A stretch of DNA of 64,000 nucleotides from Quercus robur (lineage: Eukaryota; Streptophyta; Magnoliopsida; Fagales; Fagaceae). Position 1 is the stretch's first letter. Every line of letters starts with the position of its first letter. The notes under the pieces were generated by a model. That model was not told the origin of the DNA. It worked only from the letters and a program-made list of their open reading frames with translations, and searched no databases. The translations under genes and the position numbers were made by a program. The stretch is from assembly GCF_932294415.1 (NCBI RefSeq), contig NC_065536.1, positions 32,011,354-32,075,353 on the forward strand, given 5' to 3'. This document shows, one piece after another, positions 1 to 12,700 of this stretch.

Positions 1-118
1 GTGAACGAATTCAAAGAATCAGAGAAAATACGCAAATCAATCATTTTCAGGTCCAAAACTTTGAAAAATTTACACAAACCAAGCAGGACTCGTTGAAATT
101 CCCTACTAAATCATAAAA

Positions 119-150
<32 letters not shown>

Positions 151-1571
151 ATTTTCCAGAAATAAACAGGCCACTGAGCTCGTGAAGACCTTAATCAATG
201 TATTAAGAAATAAGAGGACAGCGATGGACACAACAACAACAGCTAAAAATTGTTCAGAGTACAAAATGGACAAAACTTAGATAGCTGCTTAGTGCTTATA
301 TTAGATTTATTAATTAAATTCAATTATGTTGTTGTATTGCTCAATATAACTTAAAACGGTGTTATTTAAGATTATAAGCCATTGTAGCCAGTTGGTTAAA
401 TTTCATTTGAGCCTCTAAAATACATTATTTAAAAAATTGTGTTTAAGTTTTATTCATAAAATATATAGTGACATCATGAGTACCCATGAATTGGAACACA
501 TGTTGTGCATGTATATTAAAAAATTAAACCCCCTCCAAAAATATGCTGTGCACGTGTGTTTTTTGTCATTTGGGGATGAGACGATGAGGAATTTTGTAAG
601 GAAACAAACAAAGACGGTATCTTTTGAAGTTCTGAGACAGTGAGAGTGGGATTGAGATCAACGTGCATAACAATTTTTTTACTAGTTTTACTTTTATTTT
701 TTACTTTTTTTCATTTTTTTATATTCAATGGTTGAAATTTAAAATTACTTTTTGTAACTTTAAATCTCAATAATTCATAACTATTGCATTAGGTACAATA
801 CCCTAGGCATTACACCTAATCTCAATCCGAGAGTGTGATCTCATTACATACCCTTTTTGTTGTAGAAACACATACTTATTATTCTATAAATAAAGTCAAG
901 AGTCACAAAACATAGTAAATTGCTATTAATAAGTAAAAACATGATGTTAAGTGATAACTTAGATAAAGAATTTAGTGTTTTATTTTATTTTATTTTATTT
1001 TTATTTTTATTTTTTTTTATGATCATATACTTTGCCACAACTTGATGATATATCTTACTGTAATTGGTAAACCATCAATAGCACATTGACTCACCACTCA
1101 CAGGCATAGTTGCACTTGTCATAAGTTCTAACAAATTCTGTGGAAATAAGTATCCGTTTGGATACACGTCCACATCCCTACGTTTCTGCATTTCACGTTT
1201 TTTTTATTTTATTTTATTTTTTTTTGAGAAAAGCGTTAACTGAGTTCTAGATCAGCCTGCCAATAATGTAGTCCAGTTTTTCCCTACCGACCCAACTGCT
1301 TAATGCTTTTTAATCATTTCCTTTCTTTTGCATTTATTTTCCTTACCCTTTAGTATTTGGTTTGCCTAGTCGCTAGGATATGGTGACAGAACACTTAATT
1401 TAATTTATATTCACGGGACCCACAAACCTCTTTTTCTAACAAAACTTTCATTAAAAATAGGTCTCACGGCACGTATTTAATTTTAGACATGTATATCTAT
1501 CCTCACATGTCCAATGGAACTGGTCATTGGACGCAAGCCTCTCCCATCCCAAAAAGAAAAGAAAAGGAAAA

Positions 1572-1602
<31 letters not shown>

Positions 1603-1628
1603 GGGAAAATTTAGTAACTGTTGTTCTC
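1..1628. other. Intergenic DNA upstream of first AKR gene
   Basis: No convincing coding exon is visible. The stretch is AT-rich with an (AT)n run near 125-142, T-rich tracts near 680-720 and 975-1020, and a long (AT)n run at about 1578-1602 just before the TATA box. Near 651-827 the word GGATTGAGAT occurs in both orientations about 170 bp apart, so a small degenerate MITE may lie there, but no target-site duplication was found. The last several hundred bases must include the promoter of the AKR gene starting at 1693. Confidence 0.5.
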
Positions 1629-1636
1629 TATATATA
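1629..1636 (+). promoter_or_regulatory. TATA box of first AKR gene
   Basis: TATATATA lies 57-64 bp before the ATG at 1693, which predicts a short 5' UTR of about 30 nt. It directly follows an (AT)n microsatellite, so repeat-length variation could move or blur the core promoter. The assignment rests on position and sequence only. Confidence 0.5.
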
Positions 1637-1692
1637 GGAGGAAGGATTGGTATACAAATTACAACGCGAGAAAGTAGTTGGGAGAAAGGAAA

Positions 1693-3604
1693 ATGGCTCT
1701 GGTTCCGGAGGTAAGTCTAAGCTCTTCTTGTGATCTTAAAATGCCTGTTATAGGCATGGGAACATCATCGTACCCTCCTGTAGATCCTGAAACAGCAAAA
1801 GCTGCAATCATAGAAGCAATCAAAGCAGGCTATCGCCACTTTGACACAGCCTATGCATACGGGTCTGAGAAGCCTCTAGGAGAAGCAATAGCCCAAGCTC
1901 TAAGTCTGGGCCTTATTAAGTCTAGGGACGAGCTCTTCATCACTTCCAAGCTATGGGCTAGCTTTGCTGGGAGAGATCTTGTGGTACCAGCAATCAAGAT
2001 GAGTTTAAGGTATCCATTTTTTTCTTTAATTAATGTCTAGAGAAAGCACTATAAAAGGAATACCTGATTAGAAAAGTACTAGTCTTTGTCTTCTTTCTAA
2101 TTCTCTATTTTTTTAATCTGTTTTTCTATATCAAATATAGTACTAGGATAATTTTTCTTTCAGGGTATTGTTTGAGGAAATACACAAAACTTGAGATCCT
2201 AAACTATTAAACTATGGCTTGACTGGGTTGACTCGTCAGGATTACTCAGGAATTAGGACAGTTTGCTTTAAAAATAATTTTAATTCATCAATTTCATGAT
2301 ATTTCGTTGTTTTTTACAATATTAATTCATCAATTTCAGAAGCAATAATTTTATTTGATTGGGTAGTTATAAAAAATGGATGTTAGGTGAGTTGTGAAAT
2401 AGTATGATAAAATAATTTTTTAGAGTGTAAAATGACAAATTTTTTAAGAACTAGTATGCTAATACTCTTACATACAGCAACCTTAAGTTGGACTACCTGG
2501 ATATGTATATAATACATTGGCCCTTAAAATTGAGCCAAGACGTGCGTCAAATGCCCATTGCAAAGGAACAAGCATTTCCCTTAGATATCAAGTCTGTCTG
2601 GGAAGGCATGGAGGAATGTAAGAATCTTGGCCTCACTAAGGCCATTGGTGTCAGCAATTTCTCTTGTAAGAAGCTGGAGGAGCTTCTTTCAGTTGCCAAA
2701 ATTCCTCCGGCTGTCAATCAAGTGAGTAAAACTTGTAACAAATGTCTCAAATATCATATCACTTGAATCATAATGAGAATTCCAACTTACTATGGTTTAC
2801 TCGACAATGATGGGTCTAAAGGGTTCTGCCTAGATGAGGTTCCACTTCATTAAAAAATAAACTGAGAATTCCAATTCTGGTGGCTTACATGATTTCTTTT
2901 TATAGGTCGAGATGAACCCACTTTGGCAGCAGAAGAAATTGAAGGAGTTCTGTCAGGCAAAGGATATTCATATTACCGCTTACTCTCCACTGGGTGCAAA
3001 TGGGACTAAATGGGGAGACAATAGGATTGTAGAGTGTGATGTCCTGGAAGAGATTGCCAAGGCACATGGAAAAACTACTGCCCAGGTATACACTCTGTTT
3101 TTCCCTGGAAATTTTGATGTTTTACTTTTATCTAACACCATTAGAAAACTAGTTTTATTTTTTATGACCCATGATAAGTGTGGAAAAAGATTTCTACTGC
3201 AACATTAAAGAAATACTTTTAATATTAAGCTAGTCAAAACATATTTTTAAAAACAATAGATTGAGAAGTGGAAGAACGAGATATTTGAACTCAGGTTCTC
3301 CTTTATGAGAAAATTAGGCAATGTCACTAAGTTTCAAAGCTTGATTACTCAGATTACTCAGATTACTTGATTATTAGTACATGCTTTGCAGATTTCTTTG
3401 AGATGGGTGTACGAGCAGGGGGTGAGTTTGGTTCCAAAGAGCTTTAACAAGAAAAGGATGAATGAGAACCTTCAGATCTTTGATTGGTCCTTGACTGAGG
3501 AGGAGTCAAGCAAGATCAATCAGCTTCCTCAGCGCAAGGGAGTAACGTTTGCCTCTATTTTGGGACCCCATGACCTTGTGCTGGAGCTTGATGCAGAGAC
3601 ATGA
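1693..3604 (+). CDS. NADPH-dependent aldo-keto reductase (AKR4-type), copy 1
   Basis: Four exons join in frame: 1693-2009, 2478-2721, 2906-3085 and 3392-3604 (stop TGA), giving 317 aa, the usual length for plant AKR4 enzymes. All three introns are GT..AG. The catalytic tetrad is visible as Asp51 and Tyr56 ([10 protein letters not shown]), Lys86 (LFITSKLW) and His119 (IIHWPL). GVSNFS lies mid-protein, and a C-terminal VPKSFNKKR segment matches the NADPH 2'-phosphate-binding region. The fold is a single (beta/alpha)8 barrel. There is no signal peptide, so the enzyme is probably cytosolic. Known relatives reduce ketones or aldehydes (codeinone, methylecgonone, chalcone-type, galacturonate substrates); the substrate here cannot be read from sequence. 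The ATG at 1693 is the first in-frame ATG after the TATA box. A close paralogue lies about 16 kb downstream on the same strand. The gene appears intact. Confidence 0.93.
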
Positions 3605-3630
3605 TGCTATAATCTTATTGGTGATGCTTC

Positions 3631-3636
3631 AATAAA
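3631..3636 (+). terminator. Poly(A) signal of first AKR gene
   Basis: AATAAA lies 27 bp after the stop codon in an AT-rich 3' flank. This is a reasonable near-upstream element for 3' end formation. Plant poly(A) signals are loose, so this is positional evidence only. Confidence 0.4.
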
Positions 3637-3784
3637 ATATAAATATTTATATAATAAAACTTATAGTATTTCGAATATCACTCAAATTCCAATAATGTTC
3701 TTGTCACGAGCTAATTAAATTCGAATGATATGGGACTCTAGGATCTACCGTGTATTAGTCATTGGTTTCCAAGCCATACATTAA

Positions 3785-4125
3785 GGCTGTGTTTGAACTG
3801 AGCATAAAATGTTTTTAGGGTATAAAATATTTTCAAATGTTTAGTTCTGTTTTATAAAATGTGTTGGACAATGGTTTCCAGTATTTGTCTTGCATGTAAA
3901 ATTTTTGCCAGAAAATATTTATATATTCTAACAACCACCCCACAAAAACCCAGCAACCACCACACAAAAACTCAAAGCCTCATGCCAACCACCCATCCAT
4001 GCTAATATAAACTCAGCCAACCACCTAAATCGGACCCAACCACTGTCGCCAACTACCAATTGATGTTGATCAGTTCATGAGAGAGGTTGGATTGGCTGGG
4101 AGAGAGGGTGTGGCAGATCTGCACA

Positions 4126-4174
<49 letters not shown>

Positions 4175-4294
4175 GATCGTTCTAAGGGAAAGAGAGAGAA
4201 AGAGAAGAGGAAAAGGGAGAAAGAGAGACGTTACCTTGATTGATAGTGAGGACGACGGCCACAAATAGCAATGAGATGGGTGGTTGGAGCTCTA

Positions 4295-4336
<42 letters not shown>

Positions 4337-4493
4337 GAATGAATGAGGGATTTAAGGGAAAATGAAAGTGAAAAATATTTTACACTATACCCGGCCATAT
4401 TTTACAATCAACTATAAATTGATTTCAATTGGATCGGGTTTTCGAGTCCAACCAAACACCCATAAGGTCCTTTCACCAAAACTAAACACAGCC
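3785..4493. mobile_element. MITE, PIF/Harbinger-like, carrying GA/CT repeats
   Basis: The ends are inverted repeats: GGCTGTGTTTG at the left and its near-perfect complement AAACACAGCC at the right. A TAA trinucleotide flanks both sides (3782-3784 and 4494-4496), as expected for the 3-bp TWA target duplication of PIF/Harbinger (Tourist-like) elements. Inside are a (GA)n run near 4128-4169 and a (CT)n run near 4302-4334, in inverted arrangement. There is no transposase, so it is non-autonomous. The family assignment rests on TSD size and TIR style. Confidence 0.6.
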
Positions 4494-4753
4494 TAAATAT
4501 TTAGGTGTCTATTTTTTAGTGGAAAAGGAAAAGCATTGTATTTTATTTTTTCCACACAACCACCATCAAGAAATTAATCTCATAGGCTCACAGGAATGTC
4601 ATACCATTGGGTTCAATGTAAATGGGACCAAATGGGTATTTGATAGGGATTGGGTGAGAAATTATTAGATGCAAGTGTGGTATATGTAATAAAATATTAT
4701 TAATAGTTAAAACATAACACACACACACTTACCACATAAAATAGGAAATTTTA

Positions 4754-4809
4754 GGCTATGGTACATATCAAACACAAGATCTAACTAAATGGGTGGATCT
4801 AGAAGCAAC

Positions 4810-4896
<87 letters not shown>

Positions 4897-5268
4897 GATC
4901 TGGGGTAGTCACTTGAATTAGCTTAGGAGAATGAAGCTAAAGACTTGTGAGATGTTACTGTTCTTTCTTTGATGAGTGGGGAAGAGAGAAATGAAAGAGG
5001 AAGAGGAGTGTGAGAGACAAAAAAAAAAAAAAAAAATGGAAGACAAGTGAGGGAGAGAGAAAAGAACACACAGATTAAGGTATAGAACCATTCTAACTAC
5101 TTTTAGCTTGTGGGGTCCACTATTTTGAGTTAAAGATGTGTGTTTTAGCTGAAAACCACATCCAAATTTTTTAGCCAAACACAATTGGAAAAGAGTTAAG
5201 AGAAAAATAGAGAATGGGATATGAGATATAGGTTAGAGTTTTAAGTAATGCTAAAACCAAACATAGCC
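4754..5268. mobile_element. Second TTA-flanked MITE with long GA repeat
   Basis: The left end GGCTATG and right end CATAGCC form a short inverted repeat, flanked by TTA on both sides (4751-4753 and 5269-5271). The 515 bp between hold a long uninterrupted (GA)n run (about 4813-4892) and a poly(A) stretch near 5020-5036. The architecture resembles the MITE at 3785-4493, but the TIR is shorter, so this could be a coincidence of TA-rich DNA. Confidence 0.4.
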
Positions 5269-5859
5269 TTAGTTATTGATTCTTTGAATTCTCTTAAACA
5301 TCATTAATATTTAACTAACATCATTCCAAACTTAAAAAACAATTGAGGGTATAATAGTAAAAATGAATTTTGAGTAAAAGTTGTGCTTATACATTTCAAA
5401 ACTAATAAACCCACAACTGCCTATGAATAACTACTAAATAATTACAAAAAACCACAACAATATAAAGCGGTTTTTACATATTTGAATTTCATAAATCTGA
5501 AGTTTGCAACCAATAAAACCCACAAAGACCACATTATGGCATCCAAGGACAATTGCATCATCATCAATGTGAGAGTCCGGCTTGAGTCAAGAACCATTGT
5601 CAACAAATCTATCATTATTTAGGGGGCATTTTGTTTGCTTGATTCTACATTATATTGTAATGTTACATTATTATAATTTTTAATCCATGGAATCACATTA
5701 CAACAATATAAAATTATGGTTTGGTTTATCAATTACATTACCATCAGAATCTGTAAGGTTGAATTTTATCAACCAACTTGTTGGCTTTATTCCGTGCCAA
5801 ACTTGCTTGTATTTTAGCAATTAATATCCCTGTATTTAGGTGGGAATTATGTAAGGGTA
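5269..5859. other. Intergenic, no gene seen
   Basis: AT-rich sequence. No reading frame resembles a known protein and no complete repeat with target duplication was found. A T/A-rich stretch near 5640-5720 has the look of an old, degraded MITE. Confidence 0.4.
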
Positions 5860-6852
5860 GTGTGTGAGAGAGTGTGAAGAAATGCTCAAGATTGTGCAAA
5901 GAAGCAGGAACTCACGACTGGATCTCGCAGGTAGCTCGCGGCTTGCAAGCCGCCAAAAAGGTGCACACGTGCCAAGCATGCCAGAAGCTGAAGAGTCGCG
6001 TCAACTGTTGCACTACAGGACAAAAGTCCTAGGCTAACCAGGCCGTTAGCTTGTGACTTGAACTCACGACTCAACCCAGTCTCGAGGTCAAGTCGCCAGA
6101 ACACCCTGTTTGGAAAAAACTGACTTTTCACATTCCTTCTTACCCTACTATATATATACCCTTATACCCACGATATTTAGAGAGTTTCCAGAGAGAATTT
6201 TGAGAGAGAAACCCTAGAGAAAAACAAGATTGATTCATTCATAATTTTCACATAGAGACTCTTCAAATTTCTCTACTCTCTTCCTCTCTATTGTCAAATC
6301 CTTGAAAGGTACATTACTAAAACCTTTTTTCACCATACCCATATCTGTGAGGAGGCTATTTGGTATTTGGGAAGCAGTTAAGAAAAGACCAATTTCATAT
6401 TGGTAGATGCTATGATCAAGTAGCGGAATCCGGCAAGCTAAAGAAGAAATAGGTTCGACGTAACCTCGTTGGAGTAGAAGGTTAGAGGGCTTAGGTACAT
6501 TGGGTAGATTAGGCTTGGAGGGTCTTCTGCTGTTCATGTATCCCAACTACATTCTTTAGTGGATTGTTTACCGCTTGGAGGGCGGCGGAGAGGTTTTATG
6601 CCAAGGGCTTTGGTTTCCTCTTCGATAACACATCAAGTGTTGTCCTTGTGTTTGCATCTCTCTTCCTTTAATCTTTTCCATTTAATTTCTATTGTGGATG
6701 TGAATTTATTTGGTTTAGATTGTTTATCAATTCTGTATTAAGCTTACATTCATTTTCCGCACATTAATTGTTTGATATTAAGCTTGAATTGGTAATTTGT
6801 AAATTGGAGGTCTAAACGTTCAAGGTGTTTTATACACTTATTGAACTTTCAT
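5860..6852 (+). mobile_element. Probable solo copia-type LTR
   Basis: The block is richer in GC than its surroundings and contains a clear TATA box near 6149-6160 (CTATATATATACCC). Downstream is an R/U5-like stretch with the phrases ACCGCTTGGAGGGC and CTCTTCGATAACACATC, which I associate with plant copia LTRs. It starts near TGTGTGAGAG and ends near AACTTTCA. No target duplication or internal region was recognised, so the exact edges are uncertain and it could be an LTR fragment. Short reading frames inside are not genes. Confidence 0.45.
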
Positions 6853-7742
6853 AATCCAAAAATGTAACATTCCCATAATTGATTCTGTACAGGCCACGAA
6901 CCAAAGCCCAACCCAAAGCGTCTACAAATTCATAAACATTCTTAGAAACAATTAAAATTATTGTAATAATAAATTGATTGAAAATAGCCTCAACACCTAA
7001 AACAAAATTACCCTTGGAAGACCCAAAATGATCAAATTATCCCTAAAACCTCAAAATACTCTCGAAAGCCTCCCAAATAACCAAAATACCAATGAAACCT
7101 CTAAAATTACCAAAAAACCCTAAATCCATTGCAAATGGCCATAATACTCCCTAAAATTGCTAGAATGACCATAAATTAATGTATAAACCCTTAATTGGGA
7201 TGAATGAAAATTTTTAACATTTTGAAAAAATAGAAAAGTTTCTAAGTACACGCATAGTGCATTCAAAGAAGCTAGTTGTATAATATATGTCACCTCGTGT
7301 TGGGTTATTTATGTTGAGACCAAAACCAAAATCAACATAAACAATTTTTTTTTATGTGAGAATAACCCAACTCGTCAACCAAGAAAACCCAATCCATTGT
7401 ATTTGGATTCATTTTCACTGATTGGTTTCATCCAGTTATAAATTTCCTCCAAAATAAGAAATATATTAAAATTCAAAACTAAATTAATAAATTTTTTAAA
7501 GGGAAAACTAAATTAATACATGAAAATCCAAGTTAACAAGCATTTATTTGATATATAAAATCAAATAAAAGAAAAGACTAACTGAAGACCAATTGAGCTA
7601 CTGAAACCTCCCCCCCCCCCCCCCCCCCCCAAAAAAACACAAACACACACACATATATATTAATAGATAAAGTTACGAGAAAATCCAATTAGTTTTTAAT
7701 TGAATTCTCAATTTTGCATCATGTGTCCTATTTAAATTTTAA
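6853..7742. other. Intergenic, with C-homopolymer
   Basis: AT-rich, non-coding DNA. Near 7000-7160 there are imperfect short repeats of the type CCTAAAAT/CCTCAAAAT. A run of 21 C residues lies at 7610-7630, followed by A-rich and (CA)n sequence. Nothing gene-like was seen. Confidence 0.45.
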
Positions 7743-8075
7743 TGGGTACAATACTACTTTGGTCTCTAAACTTTACTAAAAGTTTGTTTTTCATCCTTAA
7801 ACTTTAAGTAGTTCATTTTTCATCCTTAAACTATTGAAATTTTCATCTTCCATCCCTAAAGTATTGAAAATGTTTTATTTATGTCCTTAAACTTTACTAA
7901 AAGCTCTTTTTTAATCCCTAAACTATTGAAAAAAGTTCTTTTTTCATCCTTATTTTTGTCTCTAACTATTGAAAAAACTCTTTATAATGTTTAGGGATGA
8001 AAAAATAATTTTTTAAAGTTTAAGGTCGAAAAACAAACTTTTGTTAAAGTTTAGGGACTTAGGATCATACTAAGG
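7743..8075. mobile_element. MITE with long terminal inverted repeats
   Basis: About 50 bp at the left (around TCTCTAAACTTTACTAAAAG, then TTTGTTTTTCATCC) pairs with the complement of the right end (around TTTTGTTAAAGTTTAGGGAC). Between them are several copies of a 'TCCTTAAACTATTGAAA' phrase. The inverted-repeat layout and lack of coding capacity indicate a MITE. The target duplication is ambiguous: GGGTA occurs at both ends but partly within the TIR. Confidence 0.5.
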
Positions 8076-9755
8076 GTAAAATGTCACCACCCATCAGTAT
8101 ACCGAGGATCACACTCCAGTCCAACGGAGAAGGTGCCAACTCCAGGGTCGACAAATGGAAAGTCCCTGTCTCGGCAAAATATCTCCCCCATAAGGCTCCT
8201 AGGCAGAATGACAAAGAAGCACTAGGGGAAATGCTCAAGAAGTCCCAAAAGCCTAGACTGCACAAGAAATCTTGATACTGCCCTTTAGCCCAACCCAAAA
8301 TGTTGTGGAAGTCAATCCAGGAATTCTGCCCACAACCCATGGACTTCCTCTCTTGAAAAGGAAGTTCTAACACATAAGAACAAGAAGCAGCAGGAAATGC
8401 AAAGGAAAGAAAATAGAAGAGTTTGTACCATGTTGTGTCAAATGCAAAAAGAAGGATGTGATCTCAAGTCCTTCAAGAGTCCAGCTGAAGGAACGACTCC
8501 CTGATGTAAGACAAAATGCGAAGCCCATGGACCGTGGGTCCGAAAGGAAGAACATCCCTTACGAGAAGAACGACCCTATTTTCGCGAAACAGAGGAGCTC
8601 CCCTCGGAAGAAGAATTACTCTCAGACCTCACTCTCACATCAACATAATCAATAGGGCAATAATCATTCCCCTCAATGGAGGACTCATGCATTGGCTCCT
8701 TGCCTTTATCTACCTTCCTCTGTGCCATGATCTACCTGCAACAATTTCACATTTTCAACAAACAAGGTACGTATTTAATTCTATGCTCGCATGTTTAGGT
8801 CTTAAGTTAGCTCGACCTAACTTAACCTATTCATGCCTTATGGGTATAGCTTGTTTAATTCATCTACCCCTTATTAATGCTTACAGCTTGTTTAATTTGG
8901 CCAGAACTTAAATTAAATCCTTTCATGTTGGTATAGCTTGTTTAGTTCATTACTTCTTGTCATGTAGCTTGTTTAATTCATCTACTACCCTTTTCATGAT
9001 AATTAACTTATGATGTTGCTTGTTTAATTCATCTACTACCTTTCTCATGATAATCTCTTGGGCGTAGCTTGTTTAATTCATCTACTACCCTTTTCATGAT
9101 AATTAACTTATGGTGTAGCTTGTTTAATTCAACTACTACCTTGTTAATTAAACTTTTTGGTATAACTTGTTTAATTCTATAACCTTGTTAATTTCGGTAT
9201 AGCTTGTTTAATTCATCTATTACCTTGTCTATGACAATCAATTTTTGGGTATAGATTGTTTAATTCATCTATCACCTTTCTCATGTTAATCAAACTTGTT
9301 GTTTCACATGCTTTGGTTTAATTTAGCCCGAACATAAATTAACCTATTTATGCTCTCTAATCTACCTTTTTCATGTGTTTAGGTTTAATTTAGCCCGAAC
9401 ATAAATTAGCCTATTTATGCTCTTTTTTTACCCATACATATTGCATAATGCTTGCTCTATCATTATGTTTGTTAATATCCATGCATAATACTTGCTCTAT
9501 CATCTTGCTTGTTTAATTAGTTTAACCTAATTAACATGCTAATTTTTCCATGCTCATAATCATTTTTACATGCATTTGCCTTTTATTTCACATACTTCTA
9601 ATAAATATAAGAAAATGCCAATAATAATAAATAAAGTGCAAATCAAAACAAAAAAAGAATTTGTTTATGCTAAAATTGGGAGGGACAAAATACTTTATCT
9701 AATTCTTTGTCCAATATTTATTATGCTAATAAATATTAAACAAAGAAGGGGCAGT
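8076..9755 (+). mobile_element. Remnant of LTR-retrotransposon internal region with polypurine tract
   Basis: This stretch precedes a long LTR-like block. It ends with a purine-rich tract (CAAAGAAGGGGCAG, about 9740-9754), exactly where a polypurine tract should prime plus-strand synthesis. Short open frames around 8065-8911 match nothing I recognise. The rest is a decayed non-coding 3' internal region with tandem repeats (8840-9420). The gag-pol region is absent, so the element is truncated on its 5' side. Confidence 0.45.
8840..9310 (+). repeat. About ten degenerate ~50-bp tandem repeats
   Basis: The core GCTTGTTTAATTCATCTAC recurs roughly every 50 bp (near 8848, 8883, 8934, 8965, 9016, 9066, 9116, 9163, 9198 and 9249), joined by variable spacers such as CTTTTCATGATAATTAACTT. 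A second pair of about 55-bp repeats (TTTAATTTAGCCCGAACATA) follows at about 9308-9420. The array lies just upstream of the polypurine tract, a common place for tandem repeats in large gypsy elements. Confidence 0.7.
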
Positions 9756-12700
9756 TGATGATATCGTATTTTGTTCAACCCTGATTCACACATCAAAACA
9801 AAGACCAAAAATCCAAAATTTTTTTTTTTGAGAAAAGGTGCAAAATTACAAATTTCAAAGCTAAAAAGGGTAAAAATAAATACAACATGATTGGTTAGTG
9901 GATCAATGGGTCACAACATTTAAAATCCCTTTTTATAACAATTAAGGCCAAAATCCTAACCAAGTATGGTCAAAAAGTTGAAACCATCATATTAAGTTGA
10001 ATTTTAGACCATCTCGTAGGGCATATTTTTACCTTTGGAACGATAGTTTACGGGTCAAAATCGAAGTCAAAACGGATGAGATATCACAAAAATACTAAAA
10101 CTCTACTAAAATCTTTACTTTTTTCCAGGACAAACATGCAATTTTTAGGCCATTTTTGCGCAATAAATTGTATCGATTGGGCAAGAACTGGAGCAATCTG
10201 GCTAAACCATCTAGAAGAAAAAGGTCTTGACTACTTCTCATAAAAAAGGCTCAATGATATCTACCCCAAATTGGAAGATACAAATTTATTAAGGAAAAAC
10301 ATCACATAATTTTTCAGCATTGCATCACCTTCCTTCTGATTGCAAAATCTCGATCATAGCTCCAAATCTGAAAAGGTCACGACCATTGGAAACTAGACAT
10401 CCAGAGATTTTCAGGCATATAATGTTTAAAGAAAACGGAGCTTGAAAATGCCTCCTAACAGCTGCACGAAGATCGGACCAAAAAAAAAATATCCAATGAG
10501 GTGACAAAAATGGGAGGCTAGCTGAGTGTAACATGTTACACTTCAGCTAGCCTACCATTTCCCTTGTCTCCTTATAAATACCCTCTCATATTTTTGAGAA
10601 AAATAGGAACTTTTTGTGGCAAAATAGAGAGAAAATTAAGGAAAAATAGAAAAAGAGTGGAAAAGTTATGAGAAAAGCCTTTTAGAAATTTTGAAAAAAC
10701 AGAAAAAAGATTTCTCTTTCCTTTCTCTCTCTTGGAAACCTATCACAAAAAGCCTCTTCCATTTTTGCTTGTAATTTTGTGGGTAAGCTTGTAGGGATGG
10801 GTAGTTTTTCCATAACTACACCCATCCCATCTTCTTTTTATTATTATGTAAACATTGTCTTTATATATATGAAGCTCATTTCTTTACATTGTCTCTGTAT
10901 TTTTATTTTTATTTTTTTACAGAAAAGCGGTACATTATCTCTTTATTTTACTTGCTATATTGTTGTGTAAATATATCTTTATTTTTATGTCTATCTTGTT
11001 AGTGCTTTTTTGTGATATTCTAATTATTTCTCTAGATGGGTATTGGACCATCTCCTAGACTCTATATGGAAAGTACCCTTAGGGGAAGAAATTCCATTCC
11101 ATCTAGGCATCTAGGTATTTCTATTGTTCTTGCTTTACATTCATGTCATTCATTTTATTTTCAACTAATCCCTGCCCCTTTACGTTTATGTCATCCATTT
11201 TATTTTCAAGAAATCCCTTTCCCTTTATTTTTATGTCATCCCTTTAATTTCTTTTTTCTGCACTTTACATTTGCTCCTTTACCTTTCTCATCGATAATGT
11301 TGCCATAAAATAAAATTGCTTGGGTAAAACAATTTCTTTACACACTTTTCTAAGGAAATGCTTTTCGAAATAAAGTTTCTTTTTCCTCCCTTTTTCTAAG
11401 AAAAACGTTCCTTCAAAACAAAGATCCTAAAAAAAAAAAAAAAAAAAAATTCTTTCTTTTTTAAAAAAGGTTTCTTTCAAAAAAAATCCCCTTTTCTTTA
11501 AAAAAAAAAATGCCCTTTTTCTAAAAAAGATTTTTTTTTTTAAATGTTTTCTCATTTTGTTGCAAAAATCCCAAAATTTTGTGTCTAAGAATTTGTTTTC
11601 AAAAAATGTTTTTGCCACGTTAGATTTTTGTTCAAAAAACATGTTTTCTTCTTTTTCGTAAAAGAATTGAAAATCAAGTTCTTTTTTATTTATTTTTTTA
11701 AATGTTTTTACCACGGTGAAAAATGCTTTTAAAAAGAATGTTTGATTTTTCAAACCAAATCCGAAAAATTGTGTTCAAAATTTAAAAAAAAAAAAAAATC
11801 AAGAATGTTTTTACCGCATTGGAATTTCTTTCATTTAAAAAAAAAAAAAAAATCTATTGAACAAGTAAAGTCTTTTGAAACTTGTCTTTGCTTAAAAATC
11901 ATGGGATTTTTCTTGGAGCCTAAAACTCTATTTCTTTCAAAAATAAATACCCATGAACCTTTTTTTTTTAGAAATCTTTTGAAATTAATTTTTTTTTTTA
12001 AATCATGTCACTTTTCAAAAAAAAAAAAATTTAATGTTTGAAAACTTACTTTGCCTTTGCAACTTTGCTTGTTCAAAAGGAACTGTTCTTAAAAATGTGT
12101 TGAAAATGTTTTCTTAAAATTTCTCAATAAAATTCTACCTCTAAAAAAAAGTTTCTTTTTCAATCTTCATTTCAAAAAAATAATAATAAAAAGTTAATGT
12201 TGTAAAATTTGTTCATACATTATGATTTCAAACTTTTCCCTAGAATAGTGTTGTTAAAAATTTGTGTCCATGGTTCATTTTCTTGAATCCTAGAACACCA
12301 ATCAAGCTTATATTTTCCCTCTTATTTCTTTGGCACTAATTTATTTTACTTGTCATCTTTTTTACATGATAATGAATAAGAATTGTGGATGACAACAAGG
12401 TGCTACTCTGCTAACTCTTTTTTTTTTGTTATAGTTTGTTCATGCATAGTTAACATTCACATGCTACCTACCTATTAAGTATTCTATTCACATACACTTG
12501 TAGATTATTTTTGCATGCTCTCCTACATGTTACTTATGTATATACCTCACATGCTTTGTTTGTAAATATTCATTAGAGTTAATATTCACATGCTAGCTAT
12601 ATGTTAAATAATTACTCACATGCGTATATATGTATATATTGTTTGCAAAACCTTCTTCTTCTTTTTTTCAAAAATCAAAATGCCAAGTTTTCTATTTCTT

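Noticed and set aside
4070..5184. Leu/Ser-rich minus-strand frames
   Set aside because: They read through (GA)n and poly(A) microsatellites inside MITEs.
8065..8911. Overlapping frames of 60-130 codons on both strands
   Set aside because: No recognisable domain; the region is a decayed internal part of an LTR element.
11427..11753. A 108-codon minus-strand frame rich in Phe and Lys
   Set aside because: It is produced by the poly(A)/poly(T) mosaic of the LTR; composition and repeats show no protein character.
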